The notes beneath the pieces are model-generated. The model did no database searches and was not told where the DNA came from. It saw only the letters and a program-made list of their open reading frames with translations. From Clostridiales bacterium (GTDB taxonomy: Bacteria > Bacillota > Clostridia > Christensenellales > Aristaeellaceae), in NCBI GenBank assembly GCA_022769795.1, contig JALEIQ010000213.1, positions 1 to 39,543 of the forward strand: a stretch of DNA of 39,543 nucleotides. Direction: 5' to 3'. This document shows, one piece after another, positions 1-8,749 of the stretch. Position numbers and translations under genes: made by a program. Each line of letters starts with the position of its first letter. Positions within the stretch are counted from its first letter, which is position 1.

Positions 1-2
1 AG

Positions 3-185
3 ATCGTCTACGCCATCGACAACGCCAAAAAGGTCAAAAACAAGCCTTCCATGATACTGCTTAACACCATTAAGGGAAAAGGATGTTCCTTCTGTGAAAA
101 CATGCTATCCAGCCATTCCGTGAAAAACATTACCGAAGGAATGTGGAAAGAAGCAATTGCAAAACTCGATGGGGAGGACGTATAA
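3..185 (+). CDS. Transketolase N-terminal subunit, C-terminal end (5' truncated by window)
   Basis: Open frame 3 reads IVYAIDNAKKVKNKPSMILLNTIKGKGCSFCENMLSSHSVKN...KLDGEDV* and lies directly upstream of the transketolase C-terminal subunit; the TIKGKG motif is typical of transketolase. Confidence 0.9.
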   Translation: MVYAIDNAKKVKNKPSMILLNTIKGKGCSFCENMLSSHSVKNITEGMWKEAIAKLDGEDV

Positions 186-186
186 T

Positions 187-1140
187 ATGGATTGGAAAAG
201 AGAAGCTGCCGAGCTAAGGCTTACCTATTCCGATCTGCTGATTGAATACGGCAGAACGGATGAACGGATCTGCGTGGTGGAGGCCGACCTGATGGCCTCC
301 GCCTCCACGCAGAGATTCAGGAAGCTTTATCCTGACAGGCTGATAAACGTTGGCGTTGCCGAGGCGGACATGATCAGCGTGGCCGCCGGGCTCTCGGCCA
401 TGGGAAAAATTCCATTTACCCATACCTTCAGCGCCTTTGCTTCTCGCCGCTGCTGCGACCAGATTACCATCTCCGTAGCCTATGCCGGCCTGAATGTTAA
501 AATGGTGGGCAGCGATCCCGGCGTAAGCGCCGAGCTCAACGGCGGAACGCATATGAGCTTTGAGGACGTCGCCATTATGCGCAACATTCCCGGCATGGTC
601 ATTTTTGAGCCGGTGGACAGCATACAGTTCAAAAAGCTCTTTCCACAGATTCTTCAGCATTACGGCCCGGTATATATCCGCCTGTTTCGCAAAAACGCGT
701 GGAGCATCTACAATGAGAGCGATACCTTTGAGCTGGGCAAGGGTAAGTTGCTGCGCAAAGGCAAGGATGTAACGATCGCCGTTTCCGGCATTATGGTCAA
801 GGAAGCGCTGGAGGCCGCTGAATGCCTGAGCGCTGAAGGCATCGAGGCGGAAGTCATCAACATTCATACCATCAAGCCTTTGGATGAGGAAATGATCCTT
901 GCAAGCACGGCCAAGACCGGCTGCTGTGTCACAGCGGAAAACGCCAGCGTGCTCAACGGCCTGGGCTCAGCCGTGGCGGACTGCGTCACCAACCGCAAGC
1001 CCTGCCCCGTGTTAAAGGTGGGCGTGCAGGATCGCTTTGGCGAGGTGGGCAAGCTTGATTACCTGCAAAAGGAGCTTCACCTCACGAAGGAGGATATTGT
1101 GCGACGGGCGAAAGAAGCCATCGCACTGAAAAACGGGTAA
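187..1140 (+). CDS. Transketolase C-terminal subunit
   Basis: MDWKREAAELRLTYSDLLIEYGRTDERICVVEADL...; transketolase pyrimidine-binding and C-terminal domains. The ATG at 187 is preferred over the TTG at 157. Confidence 0.92.
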   Translation: MDWKREAAELRLTYSDLLIEYGRTDERICVVEADLMASASTQRFRKLYPDRLINVGVAEADMISVAAGLSAMGKIPFTHTFSAFASRRCCDQITISVAYAGLNVKMVGSDPGVSAELNGGTHMSFEDVAIMRNIPGMVIFEPVDSIQFKKLFPQILQHYGPVYIRLFRKNAWSIYNESDTFELGKGKLLRKGKDVTIAVSGIMVKEALEAAECLSAEGIEAEVINIHTIKPLDEEMILASTAKTGCCVTAENASVLNGLGSAVADCVTNRKPCPVLKVGVQDRFGEVGKLDYLQKELHLTKEDIVRRAKEAIALKNG

Positions 1141-1245
1141 CTGCGCCGTCAGGAACAGACCATCCGTTCCATATTCGGGGCTATGAAAAGGACGGCTTTT
1201 CAAAAAAGCTTCCGGCTCATAGTATCCTAAGCAAGGAGGATATTT

Positions 1246-1956
1246 ATGGATAGCCGTTCAATCAGCCGGGAACAGCTCTGCGCCATCATCGATCACACGA
1301 ACCTGAAACCGTTCGCCGGTAAGGCCGAATTTGAAAAGCTTTGCGCCGAGGCGGCGGCCCACCGCTTTGCCATGGTGGCCATCAACTCCTCCCCCGTTTC
1401 CCTGTGCAAGCAGTTACTCAAGGGCAGCGGTGTGCACGTAGGCGCGGCCGTTAGCTTTCCCACCGGCCAGACGACCATTGAGGCCAAGGCGTTTGAAACA
1501 GAGGACGCCATCGCCAACGGCGCTGATGAAATTGATTATGTCATCAACGTGGGTGAATTGAAGAACGGAAATCTAGCCTATATCCGCAAGGAAATGGAAA
1601 CCATCGTTTCCATATGCCACAGAAACGCAAAGATATGCAAAGTCATCTTTGAAACCTGCTATCTGACGGACGATGAAATCCGCGCGGTAGCGAAAATCGC
1701 GCGCGAGGTACGGCCCGATTACATCAAAACCAGTACCGGTATGGGCCCGCAGGGCGCGACGGCGGAAAATGTGCGTTTGATGAAGCAGACGGTTGGCGAC
1801 GGTGTAAAAGTAAAGGCGGCGGGTGGCATCCGCGACTGGGCAACTTGCGCGGCCATGCTGGACGCGGGCGCGGAGCGCATCGGCACAAGCAGCAGTCTGG
1901 CGATTCTGGAACAGTTTGACGCTGTCCGGCTGAAAAGCGGGAATATGCCCGTATAG
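1246..1956 (+). CDS. deoC: Deoxyribose-phosphate aldolase
   Basis: DHTNLKPFA...EIDYVINVGELKNG...CKVIFETCYLTDDEI...YIKTSTGMGPQGATAENVRLMK...KAAGGIRDWATCAAMLDAGAERIGTSSS is DeoC-diagnostic; SD aaggagg upstream. Confidence 0.96.
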   Translation: MDSRSISREQLCAIIDHTNLKPFAGKAEFEKLCAEAAAHRFAMVAINSSPVSLCKQLLKGSGVHVGAAVSFPTGQTTIEAKAFETEDAIANGADEIDYVINVGELKNGNLAYIRKEMETIVSICHRNAKICKVIFETCYLTDDEIRAVAKIAREVRPDYIKTSTGMGPQGATAENVRLMKQTVGDGVKVKAAGGIRDWATCAAMLDAGAERIGTSSSLAILEQFDAVRLKSGNMPV

Positions 1957-2045
1957 CAGCGGGAGGCTTGGAGCAAAGTCCCAGGCCCTGGCACTATAAG
2001 CTTCTTTGCTTGAGCAGCGCTCCCTTCCCTTGTAAAATTTCAGAT

Positions 2046-2080
2046 AATCAAAACCACCGGCTGAGCCGGTGGTTTTGATT
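2046..2080 (+). terminator. Perfect 16-bp inverted repeat, likely terminator after deoC
   Basis: aatcaaaaccaccggc-tga-gccggtggttttgatt. Confidence 0.8.
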
Positions 2081-2102
2081 GTGTTAAAGCTAACAATGAA
2101 AA

Positions 2103-2129
2103 GCCCTCCGCACCCACGATGCGGAGGGC
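2103..2129 (-). terminator. Hairpin, likely terminator of the - strand FMN_bind gene
   Basis: gccctccgca-cccacga-tgcggagggc followed on the - strand by a short T run (cttttc). Confidence 0.75.
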
Positions 2130-2169
2130 CATTCTAATCCCTATCTTTCCTTCCGATAAGCCGTCAAAC

Positions 2170-3846
2170 TCACTCCACGGTGATATCCACAGGCTTGGCG
2201 CACGCAAAGGCCTGCTCAATCGCGGTGAGAATGTCGCCGTGGCCGTCGCGCAGGGCCATGGTAGCGCCGGAGATGGCGTCCATTTCGGCCTTCTGCTCAT
2301 CGGTCATGGCAGCGTACTTGGCAATGTCCTCCTCCTTCTGAGAGGTGCCATGCAGGGAACGGCCATTCAGGTCGGAGAAGCAGCTGGCAACCCACGCGGA
2401 AATCTCCTCGGTAGTCTTACCAACCATCGCGCCTTCATAAGCGGTGATTTCCTCGGCCCAGGTGCCGGAGTTCATCTTGTACTTGCTGCCCAGGTCGCGC
2501 TTGGTCTGGAAGGCGGAAATCTGCTCCGTAAAGCTTTCCTCGGTCTGGGTCCATACCTCGTCCACAGCGCCGTCAGCGTCAACATCCGCGTTGTAGCTCT
2601 GGCCCGGCCAGCCGGTGAAGGCGTTGTCGTCAGCGCCGTCATGGTTGGGGGTGATAATCTCCATCACGTCGGCAAACATGTCGACCACCTTATCCTCCGC
2701 GTCGTAGCAAACAGCGGCCACGGCGAGGTTGAAGCTGTAGCAGGGCACTTCCTTATCATCGCTGCCGGGGCCCAGGCGCGGCATCACGTTAACGCCCATG
2801 CCAACCTTGGCGATGTTCTTCACATCCCGCATGGGAATGGCGTTGTCCACAGCCTTGGCAATCGCGGCAATGATATCGCCGTGCGGGTCGGTAAGGGACA
2901 TGGTAGCGCCGGCAATCGCGTCGTTCACGGCCTTTTCCTCATCGGTAAGGGCGCTGAACTTGGCCACATCCTCCTCCTTGGTGGAGGCGGCGGTGATGGG
3001 GCGGCCGTTCACGTCGGAGCAATGCTTCTCATACCAGGCTTTGATTTCTTCCACGGTCTTGCCCTTGAAGAAGGCTTCAAAGATATCCATTTCCTGTTCC
3101 CAGGTGCCGGAGTTCATCTTGTACTCGGAGCCCTTCTGGCGCTTGGTTTTCCAGGAGAGCAGCTCCTCGGTGAAGATTTCCTCGGTTTCCTCAAGCTGGC
3201 CTTCTACAGTGCCGTCGCCATCAGCGTCGTTGTTATAGCTCTGTCCCGGCCAGCCAGCCATGAAGTTGTCGCCCTCGTTGGATTCGTCATGGTTGGGGGT
3301 GATGATCTCCAGCACGTCCACTTCCAAATCCACAATGCGCTTGTCGCTGTCAACGATGGCATAGGCAATCACTTCATTAAAGGAGTATACGCCCACGTTC
3401 TCCGCGTCGGAACCCGGGCCAAGGCGCGGGGTGGAAACAACGCCAACGCCGTGGGACAGGCCGTTGGCCGTTACGGCCATAACCTCGTCCTGCGCGGGGG
3501 CGGCTTCCTCAACGCCCATGGCGTTGCGCACGGCGGCAAATACGCCGTTGGAAGTCCAGGTGGCGCCAGCCACGCCGTCCACACCGTCCACGGTACCGGC
3601 GGCCACAATCGTTTCCATCAGGGTCTCCAGAGCGGCTCCGCCAATAGCGGGCGTTTCCCCTTCGCCGGTAAGCAGCAGGCCGGTAATCGCGCCGTCCTCA
3701 ACGCTCACCGTGGCCTTGATGGCTCCGCCGTATCCCTCCGCCTCGCCGGTCAGGGTTTCGCACAGGCCCACGGTCATCGTGCAAAACGCCATTACAAGCG
3801 CCAGGCTCAGTGCAATCAGGCTTTTCCTAAGATGCGTTTTTTTCAC
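2170..3846 (-). CDS. Secreted FMN-binding-domain protein with a duplicated ~220-aa C-terminal module
   Basis: Signal peptide MKKTHLRKSLIALSLALVMAFCTMTVGLC; N-terminal FMN_bind-like domain ending DGVAGATWTSNGVFAAV; two repeated modules sharing PRLGPGSD, EIITPNHD, GWPGQSYN, YKMNSGTW, DAI(A/S)GATM. Confidence 0.85.
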   Translation of the reverse strand: MKKTHLRKSLIALSLALVMAFCTMTVGLCETLTGEAEGYGGAIKATVSVEDGAITGLLLTGEGETPAIGGAALETLMETIVAAGTVDGVDGVAGATWTSNGVFAAVRNAMGVEEAAPAQDEVMAVTANGLSHGVGVVSTPRLGPGSDAENVGVYSFNEVIAYAIVDSDKRIVDLEVDVLEIITPNHDESNEGDNFMAGWPGQSYNNDADGDGTVEGQLEETEEIFTEELLSWKTKRQKGSEYKMNSGTWEQEMDIFEAFFKGKTVEEIKAWYEKHCSDVNGRPITAASTKEEDVAKFSALTDEEKAVNDAIAGATMSLTDPHGDIIAAIAKAVDNAIPMRDVKNIAKVGMGVNVMPRLGPGSDDKEVPCYSFNLAVAAVCYDAEDKVVDMFADVMEIITPNHDGADDNAFTGWPGQSYNADVDADGAVDEVWTQTEESFTEQISAFQTKRDLGSKYKMNSGTWAEEITAYEGAMVGKTTEEISAWVASCFSDLNGRSLHGTSQKEEDIAKYAAMTDEQKAEMDAISGATMALRDGHGDILTAIEQAFACAKPVDITVE

Positions 3847-3881
3847 AAGAGCACCTCCTATTTTGAATTTAGGGCGGGTAA

Positions 3882-3911
3882 ATCATATCATGCTTCATAA
3901 GTTACTGTCAA
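3882..3911 (-). promoter_or_regulatory. Sigma-A-type promoter for the FMN_bind gene
   Basis: - strand TTGACA-18 nt-TATGAT. Confidence 0.65.
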
Positions 3912-4079
3912 TAATTAATGAAATGTTTCCCCCTGCCGAGGATTTTACCACTTTTTGCTTCATGGCCCATTCTTGTGCCTGAGCACACAGAAAAGGCCAT
4001 TTGATACCAGTTTTGTTATAAATTCAGCCTTTTTCGCCCTTGTTTATGTCAAAATCGTATGTTAGACTTACAATTAAAG

Positions 4080-4097
4080 ATTGAGAGTGTTCTCAAT
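4080..4097. promoter_or_regulatory. Palindrome upstream of the sugar ABC operon, candidate operator
   Basis: attgaga-gtgt-tctcaat, about 45 bp upstream of the SBP start codon. Confidence 0.45.
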
Positions 4098-4141
4098 TTG
4101 TACTTCATTCGTTTCAATTAAATAACAAGGAGGATGTCGTA

Positions 4142-5206
4142 ATGAAGAAACTGATGGCTTTGTTCCTGGCAATGGTTCTGGTTCTTTCCCTGTGCGTTGG
4201 CGCTACCGCCGAATCCGAGAAGAAGTACACGGTAGGCTTCTCGAATGTTTGGGTGGGCAACACCTATGGCATTCAGGGCGTTAACGAGCTGGAAGCCTTC
4301 CTCAAGGACAACCCGCAGGTGGAAAAGTACTATATCTACAACGCCGATAACGACGTTAACAAGCAGATCTCCGATATCGAGGATCTGATCGCCAAGGGCG
4401 TGGATATGCTGATTCTGCAGCCCATCTCCGCCGAGTCGGTCGCGGCTGTGGTAGAGGAAGCGTATGACGCGGGCATCGTGGTGGTGGACTGCACCTCTCC
4501 TCTGGCAGATGCCACGGACGCGTATCATGTATCCGTGATCGCCAAGGATTATGACTTTGGCTACACCGGCATGAAGTGGCTGTGCGAGCAGATCGGCGGC
4601 AAGGGCAACGTGATTTGCCTGGACGGCATGGCCGGTCTTTCCAGCGCCGTGCTGCGCATGGAAGGCGCTCAGGACGCCCTGAAGGAGTACCCGGACGTGA
4701 AGATCATCGCCAGCGAGTACGCCAACTGGGATTACGCCACCGCCAAGCCCATTGTGGAAAACATGCTGGCCACCTACGACCAGATCGACGCGGTTTGGTC
4801 CTCCGGCGGCGATATGACCCGTGCCGCTATCGAGGCGTGGGCCGAGGCTGGCCGTCCCTGGGTGCCCATGATGGGCGAGGACTGCAACGGCTTCCTCAAG
4901 CTGTGGAGCAAGTACAAGGCTGACGGCCTTAGCTGCATCGCGGTTTCGCTGCCCACCTGGCTGTTCGCCTACGGCGCCGAGCTGGGCCTTGAGATTCTCA
5001 ACGGCACCTACACCGGCGAAAAGGACGTTATCATCGAGATTCCTTCCTTCGGCAACGACGAGGTTGATTCCTACGTGCGCGAGGATCTCTCCGACAGCTT
5101 CTGGGGCCAGACCCATATGACCGAGGAGCAGATTGTGGCCCTGTACGGCAACGGCAACGACGGTTCTCAGGGCATCACCGGCGGCGGCGCGGCCTCTGAC
5201 CACTAA
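4142..5206 (+). CDS. Sugar ABC transporter substrate-binding protein (RbsB-like, periplasmic-binding protein type 1)
   Basis: Signal peptide; KYTVGFSNVWVGNTYGIQGVNELEAF...ADNDVNKQISDIEDLIAKGVDMLILQPISAESV; followed by ATPase and two permeases. Confidence 0.92.
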   Translation: MKKLMALFLAMVLVLSLCVGATAESEKKYTVGFSNVWVGNTYGIQGVNELEAFLKDNPQVEKYYIYNADNDVNKQISDIEDLIAKGVDMLILQPISAESVAAVVEEAYDAGIVVVDCTSPLADATDAYHVSVIAKDYDFGYTGMKWLCEQIGGKGNVICLDGMAGLSSAVLRMEGAQDALKEYPDVKIIASEYANWDYATAKPIVENMLATYDQIDAVWSSGGDMTRAAIEAWAEAGRPWVPMMGEDCNGFLKLWSKYKADGLSCIAVSLPTWLFAYGAELGLEILNGTYTGEKDVIIEIPSFGNDEVDSYVREDLSDSFWGQTHMTEEQIVALYGNGNDGSQGITGGGAASDH

Positions 5207-5262
5207 GCCTTCGTGTCCCGTCGGGAGCCTTGTCCTCCTGAGAAGGAACCCGGCATATAACC

Positions 5263-5295
5263 AGAAAGGTGGGAAGCCCGGCTTCTCACCTTTCT
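5263..5295 (+). terminator. Intercistronic hairpin between SBP and ATPase (attenuator or mRNA-stability element)
   Basis: agaaaggtgggaagc-ccg-gcttctcacctttct, 15-bp stem with one G-U. Confidence 0.6.
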
Positions 5296-5321
5296 TTCCA
5301 TCATGAAAGGGACTGACCACC

Positions 5322-6818
5322 GTGGAAAACCTATATCTAAAAATGAGCGGAATTACCAAGCAGTTCCCGGGCGTGAAAGCGCTGGACGGCGTGGATTTCG
5401 ACCTCAAAAAGGGCGAGATACACGCGCTTGTGGGCGAAAACGGCGCGGGTAAATCCACGCTGATGAACATGCTGGGCGGCAATCTCAAGCCCGACAGCGG
5501 CATGATCGAGCTGGAAGGCAAGCGTGTGAGCATTTCCGGCCCCATGGAATCGCTTGAGCTGGGCATTGGGTTTGTGCACCAGGAGTCCAACCTGCTTTCC
5601 AACCTCACGGTGCTGGAAAACGTGTTCCTCGCGCGTGAAAAGCGCAGGCACGGCACGCTGGACCGCGCGGCCATGCGCAAGGAAATTCTGCGCGTAAACG
5701 AGCGCCTGGGCTATCAACTCAACCCCGACGCGCAGGTGGGCAGCCTGCACCTGGCCGAGCAGCAGTGTGTGGAAATCACCCGCGCGCTGCTGTCCGAGCC
5801 CCGCATCCTTATCCTGGACGAGCCCACCGCCGCCCTGGACGACAGCGAGGTAGCGCGCCTGTTTGATATCGTGCGCCGCCTGCGCGGGGAGGGCGTGGCT
5901 ATCATCTATATCTCCCACCGTCTGGACGAGATTTTCCAGCTGGCCGACCGCATCACCGTGCTCAAGGACGGAAAGGTTGTTGGCACGCGCGCCACCGGGG
6001 AGGTTACCAAGGACGAGGTCATCGCCATGATGGTGGGCCGCGTGCTGGAGGATATCTACCCCAAGCGCGACGATATCACCTTCGGCGATACGCTGCTCAG
6101 CGTGGAAAACCTGAGCATTCCCGGCAGGCTGAGCAACGTGAGCTTCAGCGTGCGCGCGGGCGAAATCGTGGGTCTGGGCGGCCTGGAGGGCCAGGGCCAG
6201 CGCGACGCGGCGCGCGCCATCTTTGGCGACGTGCCCTTTGCGCAGGGCCGCATTACCGCAAACGGCCTGGAGCTGAAAAGCCGCGGCATCCGGGGCCGTA
6301 TCCGGCGCGGCGTGGGCTATGTAACGCACGACCGCCGGGGCGAGGGCCTGGTGCTGAACGAATCCGTGCGCAAAAACGCGGCGCTGGCTTCATTGTACCG
6401 GCGCAGCAGGCTTGGCTTTGTGGACGCCGCCGCCGAAAGGCGCGAGGCGGACGAGAATGTGGAGCGCATGCAAATCAAAACCGCGGGCCTGGAGCAGAAG
6501 GTCGCCAACCTGTCGGGCGGCAACCAGCAAAAGGTCATGCTCGCCCGCTGGCTGATGACCAAGCCGCGCGTGCTCATCATTGACGAGCCCACCAAGGGCG
6601 TGGACGTGGGCGCGCGCATGTCGGTATACCAAATCATCGATCAATTAACACGCGAGGGCATCGGCATCATCATGCTCACCAGCGATATGATGGAGCTAAT
6701 CGGCCTAAGCGACCGCGTGCTGGTGTTCTACGAGGGCCGCATCAGCCGGGAGCTCAAGCGCGGCGAGGCCACGGAGGAGCGCATCATGCGCGCCGCCAGC
6801 AGCATGCCGGACGAGTGA
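5322..6818 (+). CDS. Sugar ABC transporter ATP-binding protein, duplicated ATPase (RbsA-like)
   Basis: Two ABC domains: GENGAGKSTLMN, ILDEPTAALDD, LSGGNQQKVMLARWL, IIDEPTKGVDVGA; GTG start. Confidence 0.95.
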   Translation: MENLYLKMSGITKQFPGVKALDGVDFDLKKGEIHALVGENGAGKSTLMNMLGGNLKPDSGMIELEGKRVSISGPMESLELGIGFVHQESNLLSNLTVLENVFLAREKRRHGTLDRAAMRKEILRVNERLGYQLNPDAQVGSLHLAEQQCVEITRALLSEPRILILDEPTAALDDSEVARLFDIVRRLRGEGVAIIYISHRLDEIFQLADRITVLKDGKVVGTRATGEVTKDEVIAMMVGRVLEDIYPKRDDITFGDTLLSVENLSIPGRLSNVSFSVRAGEIVGLGGLEGQGQRDAARAIFGDVPFAQGRITANGLELKSRGIRGRIRRGVGYVTHDRRGEGLVLNESVRKNAALASLYRRSRLGFVDAAAERREADENVERMQIKTAGLEQKVANLSGGNQQKVMLARWLMTKPRVLIIDEPTKGVDVGARMSVYQIIDQLTREGIGIIMLTSDMMELIGLSDRVLVFYEGRISRELKRGEATEERIMRAASSMPDE

Positions 6819-6819
6819 G

Positions 6820-7794
6820 GTGCTGAGGATGAAAACAAAAAAGCTGAACCAGCAGGTTCGCGGCGTTTTAACCATTTACCTGCTGCTGATTCTGGTATTC
6901 ATTGGGATGTGTATCTCCTCGGAATCCTTCCGATCCCTGTATAACATCACCAATCTGCTCACCCAATGCGTGCCGTTGGCCTGCGTCGCCATGGGGCAAA
7001 CGCTGGTTATCATCTCCGGCGGCATTGATTTGAGCGTGGGCTCGGCCATCAGCGTATGCACGGCCGTGGCGGCCAAGCTGCTCAACACCGATAATCCCGC
7101 GCAGATTGCCTTCGGCGCGGCGGCGGTTGTGCTCACCGGCGTTGTTGTGGGCGCGGTAAACGGCCTGGGCATCAATATGCTCAAGGTGCCGCCGCTGATT
7201 ACCACGCTTTGCACAAGCACGGCGTTAAGCGGCGTGGCGCTGTGGATACTGCCCATGGCGGGCGGCAAAATCAACCGCGTGTTCGCCCGCTTTGTGTATC
7301 AAAAGTGGACCATCGTTTCCATGCCGCTGCTTATCATGCTGGCGCTGTTCCTGATTATGCGCACGGTGCTGTACCACACGCGCACGGGCGTGGATATCTA
7401 CGCCATCGGGCGCGACAGGCGCATTGCGAGCACCATGGGCGTGGACGCGCGCCGCACCAGCATAAAAACCTATCTGCTCTGCGGCCTGTGCGCAGGGCTG
7501 ACGGGGCTGCTGCTGGCCTGCCGCATGCGCGTGGGCGACCCCACCTGCGGCACGGCCTACTCCATGGATTCCATCACCGCGTCGGTTGTGGGCGGCGCTT
7601 CCATGGCGGGCGGCGTTGGCCTGCTTTCCGGCACCATCGCGGGCGCTTTCCTGATCGGCATGCTTTCCAACATCATGAACAACCTGGCCGTAAACCAATT
7701 TTACCAATACGTGCTCAAGGGCGGCCTGCTGGTGGTAGCCATGATCGTGTACTCGATTTCCAACCTTCTGGAGGTGAAGCGCCATGAAAAATAA
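6820..7794 (+). CDS. ABC sugar permease (RbsC/BPD_transp_2 family)
   Basis: Multi-TM; GQTLVIISGGIDLSVGSAIS motif. Confidence 0.93.
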   Translation: MLRMKTKKLNQQVRGVLTIYLLLILVFIGMCISSESFRSLYNITNLLTQCVPLACVAMGQTLVIISGGIDLSVGSAISVCTAVAAKLLNTDNPAQIAFGAAAVVLTGVVVGAVNGLGINMLKVPPLITTLCTSTALSGVALWILPMAGGKINRVFARFVYQKWTIVSMPLLIMLALFLIMRTVLYHTRTGVDIYAIGRDRRIASTMGVDARRTSIKTYLLCGLCAGLTGLLLACRMRVGDPTCGTAYSMDSITASVVGGASMAGGVGLLSGTIAGAFLIGMLSNIMNNLAVNQFYQYVLKGGLLVVAMIVYSISNLLEVKRHEK

Positions 7795-8737
7795 CGGCCT
7801 GAGGCGCTCCTCAAACGCCTCCATGCAGCCGCTGTTCCTGCTGGGCATCATCGCGGTGATGATCGCCATGCAGGCCATCCTGGTGCCCGGCTCCGTAACA
7901 TCCAGCCAGCTTTGGCTGGTGTCGCGGCAGGCCTCCGCGCTGGGCATTATCGCCCTGGGGCAGGCGGCGGTCATCCTTGTGGGCGGCATCGACCTTAGCG
8001 TGGGCTCCATCGTAATGATCACCAACGTTTTCTGCATCGCCCTGATGCGCGGCTCCAACCAGTATGTGCTGGGCGGGCTGGCCGTCTGCCTGCTGATTGC
8101 GCTGGTGATTGGCGCAAGCAACGCCCTTGGCGTGCTGGTGCTCAACATCGCTCCCTTCGTAATGACGCTTTGCACCATGACCATCCTTCAGGGCGTGTGC
8201 TATGTGTACACCCAGGGCGCGCCCACCGGCAGCGCCGCGCCCGTAATCAACGCGCTTGGCACCGGCTATCTTGGGCCCATACCCTATTCCACCGTCATCT
8301 GGCTGGTGCTGGCGCTGCTTACCTGGATTGTGCTCAGGTTTACCACGCTGGGCCGCAAGGTATACGCCGTGGGTGGAAACGCGCGGGCCGCGCGCCTCAG
8401 CGGCGTAAGCAACAAAGCCGTGATCGCGGCGGCCTATATCTTCTCCGCCATCATGTCTATGATCGCGGGGGTGATTATGTCCGGCTACCTCAACATTACC
8501 TCCCTTACCGTGGGCGGCGATTATGTAAACAATTCGCTGGCGGCTGTGCTCATTGGCGGCAACGCCATTGAGGGCGGACGCGGCGGCATATGGGGCGTGG
8601 TGCTGGGCGCGTTCTTTATGACGTTCCTCATGGCCATTCTCACCATGATCGGCATTGGCGAGGTTGGCAAGCTTATTGTGCAGGGATTGGTTATTTTCGT
8701 CGTGGTGGCGATGCAGAGCATGATGAAAAAGGACTAA
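7784..8737 (+). CDS. ABC sugar permease (RbsC/BPD_transp_2 family), second subunit
   Basis: GQAAVILVGGIDLSVGSIVM...YAVGGNARAARLSGV; overlaps the previous permease gene. Confidence 0.93.
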   Translation: MKNNGLRRSSNASMQPLFLLGIIAVMIAMQAILVPGSVTSSQLWLVSRQASALGIIALGQAAVILVGGIDLSVGSIVMITNVFCIALMRGSNQYVLGGLAVCLLIALVIGASNALGVLVLNIAPFVMTLCTMTILQGVCYVYTQGAPTGSAAPVINALGTGYLGPIPYSTVIWLVLALLTWIVLRFTTLGRKVYAVGGNARAARLSGVSNKAVIAAAYIFSAIMSMIAGVIMSGYLNITSLTVGGDYVNNSLAAVLIGGNAIEGGRGGIWGVVLGAFFMTFLMAILTMIGIGEVGKLIVQGLVIFVVVAMQSMMKKD

Positions 8738-8749
8738 GGAGGCGAAAGC

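Noticed and set aside
2119-3900. 593-aa + strand ORF antisense to the FMN_bind gene
   Set aside because: Composition is His/Gly/Val-rich antisense translation of a high-GC gene with no recognisable domain; the - strand frame has a signal peptide, known motifs, promoter and terminator
4118-5680. 520-aa - strand ORF opposite the sugar-binding protein
   Set aside because: Overlaps the well-supported SBP and ATPase genes; no domain recognised
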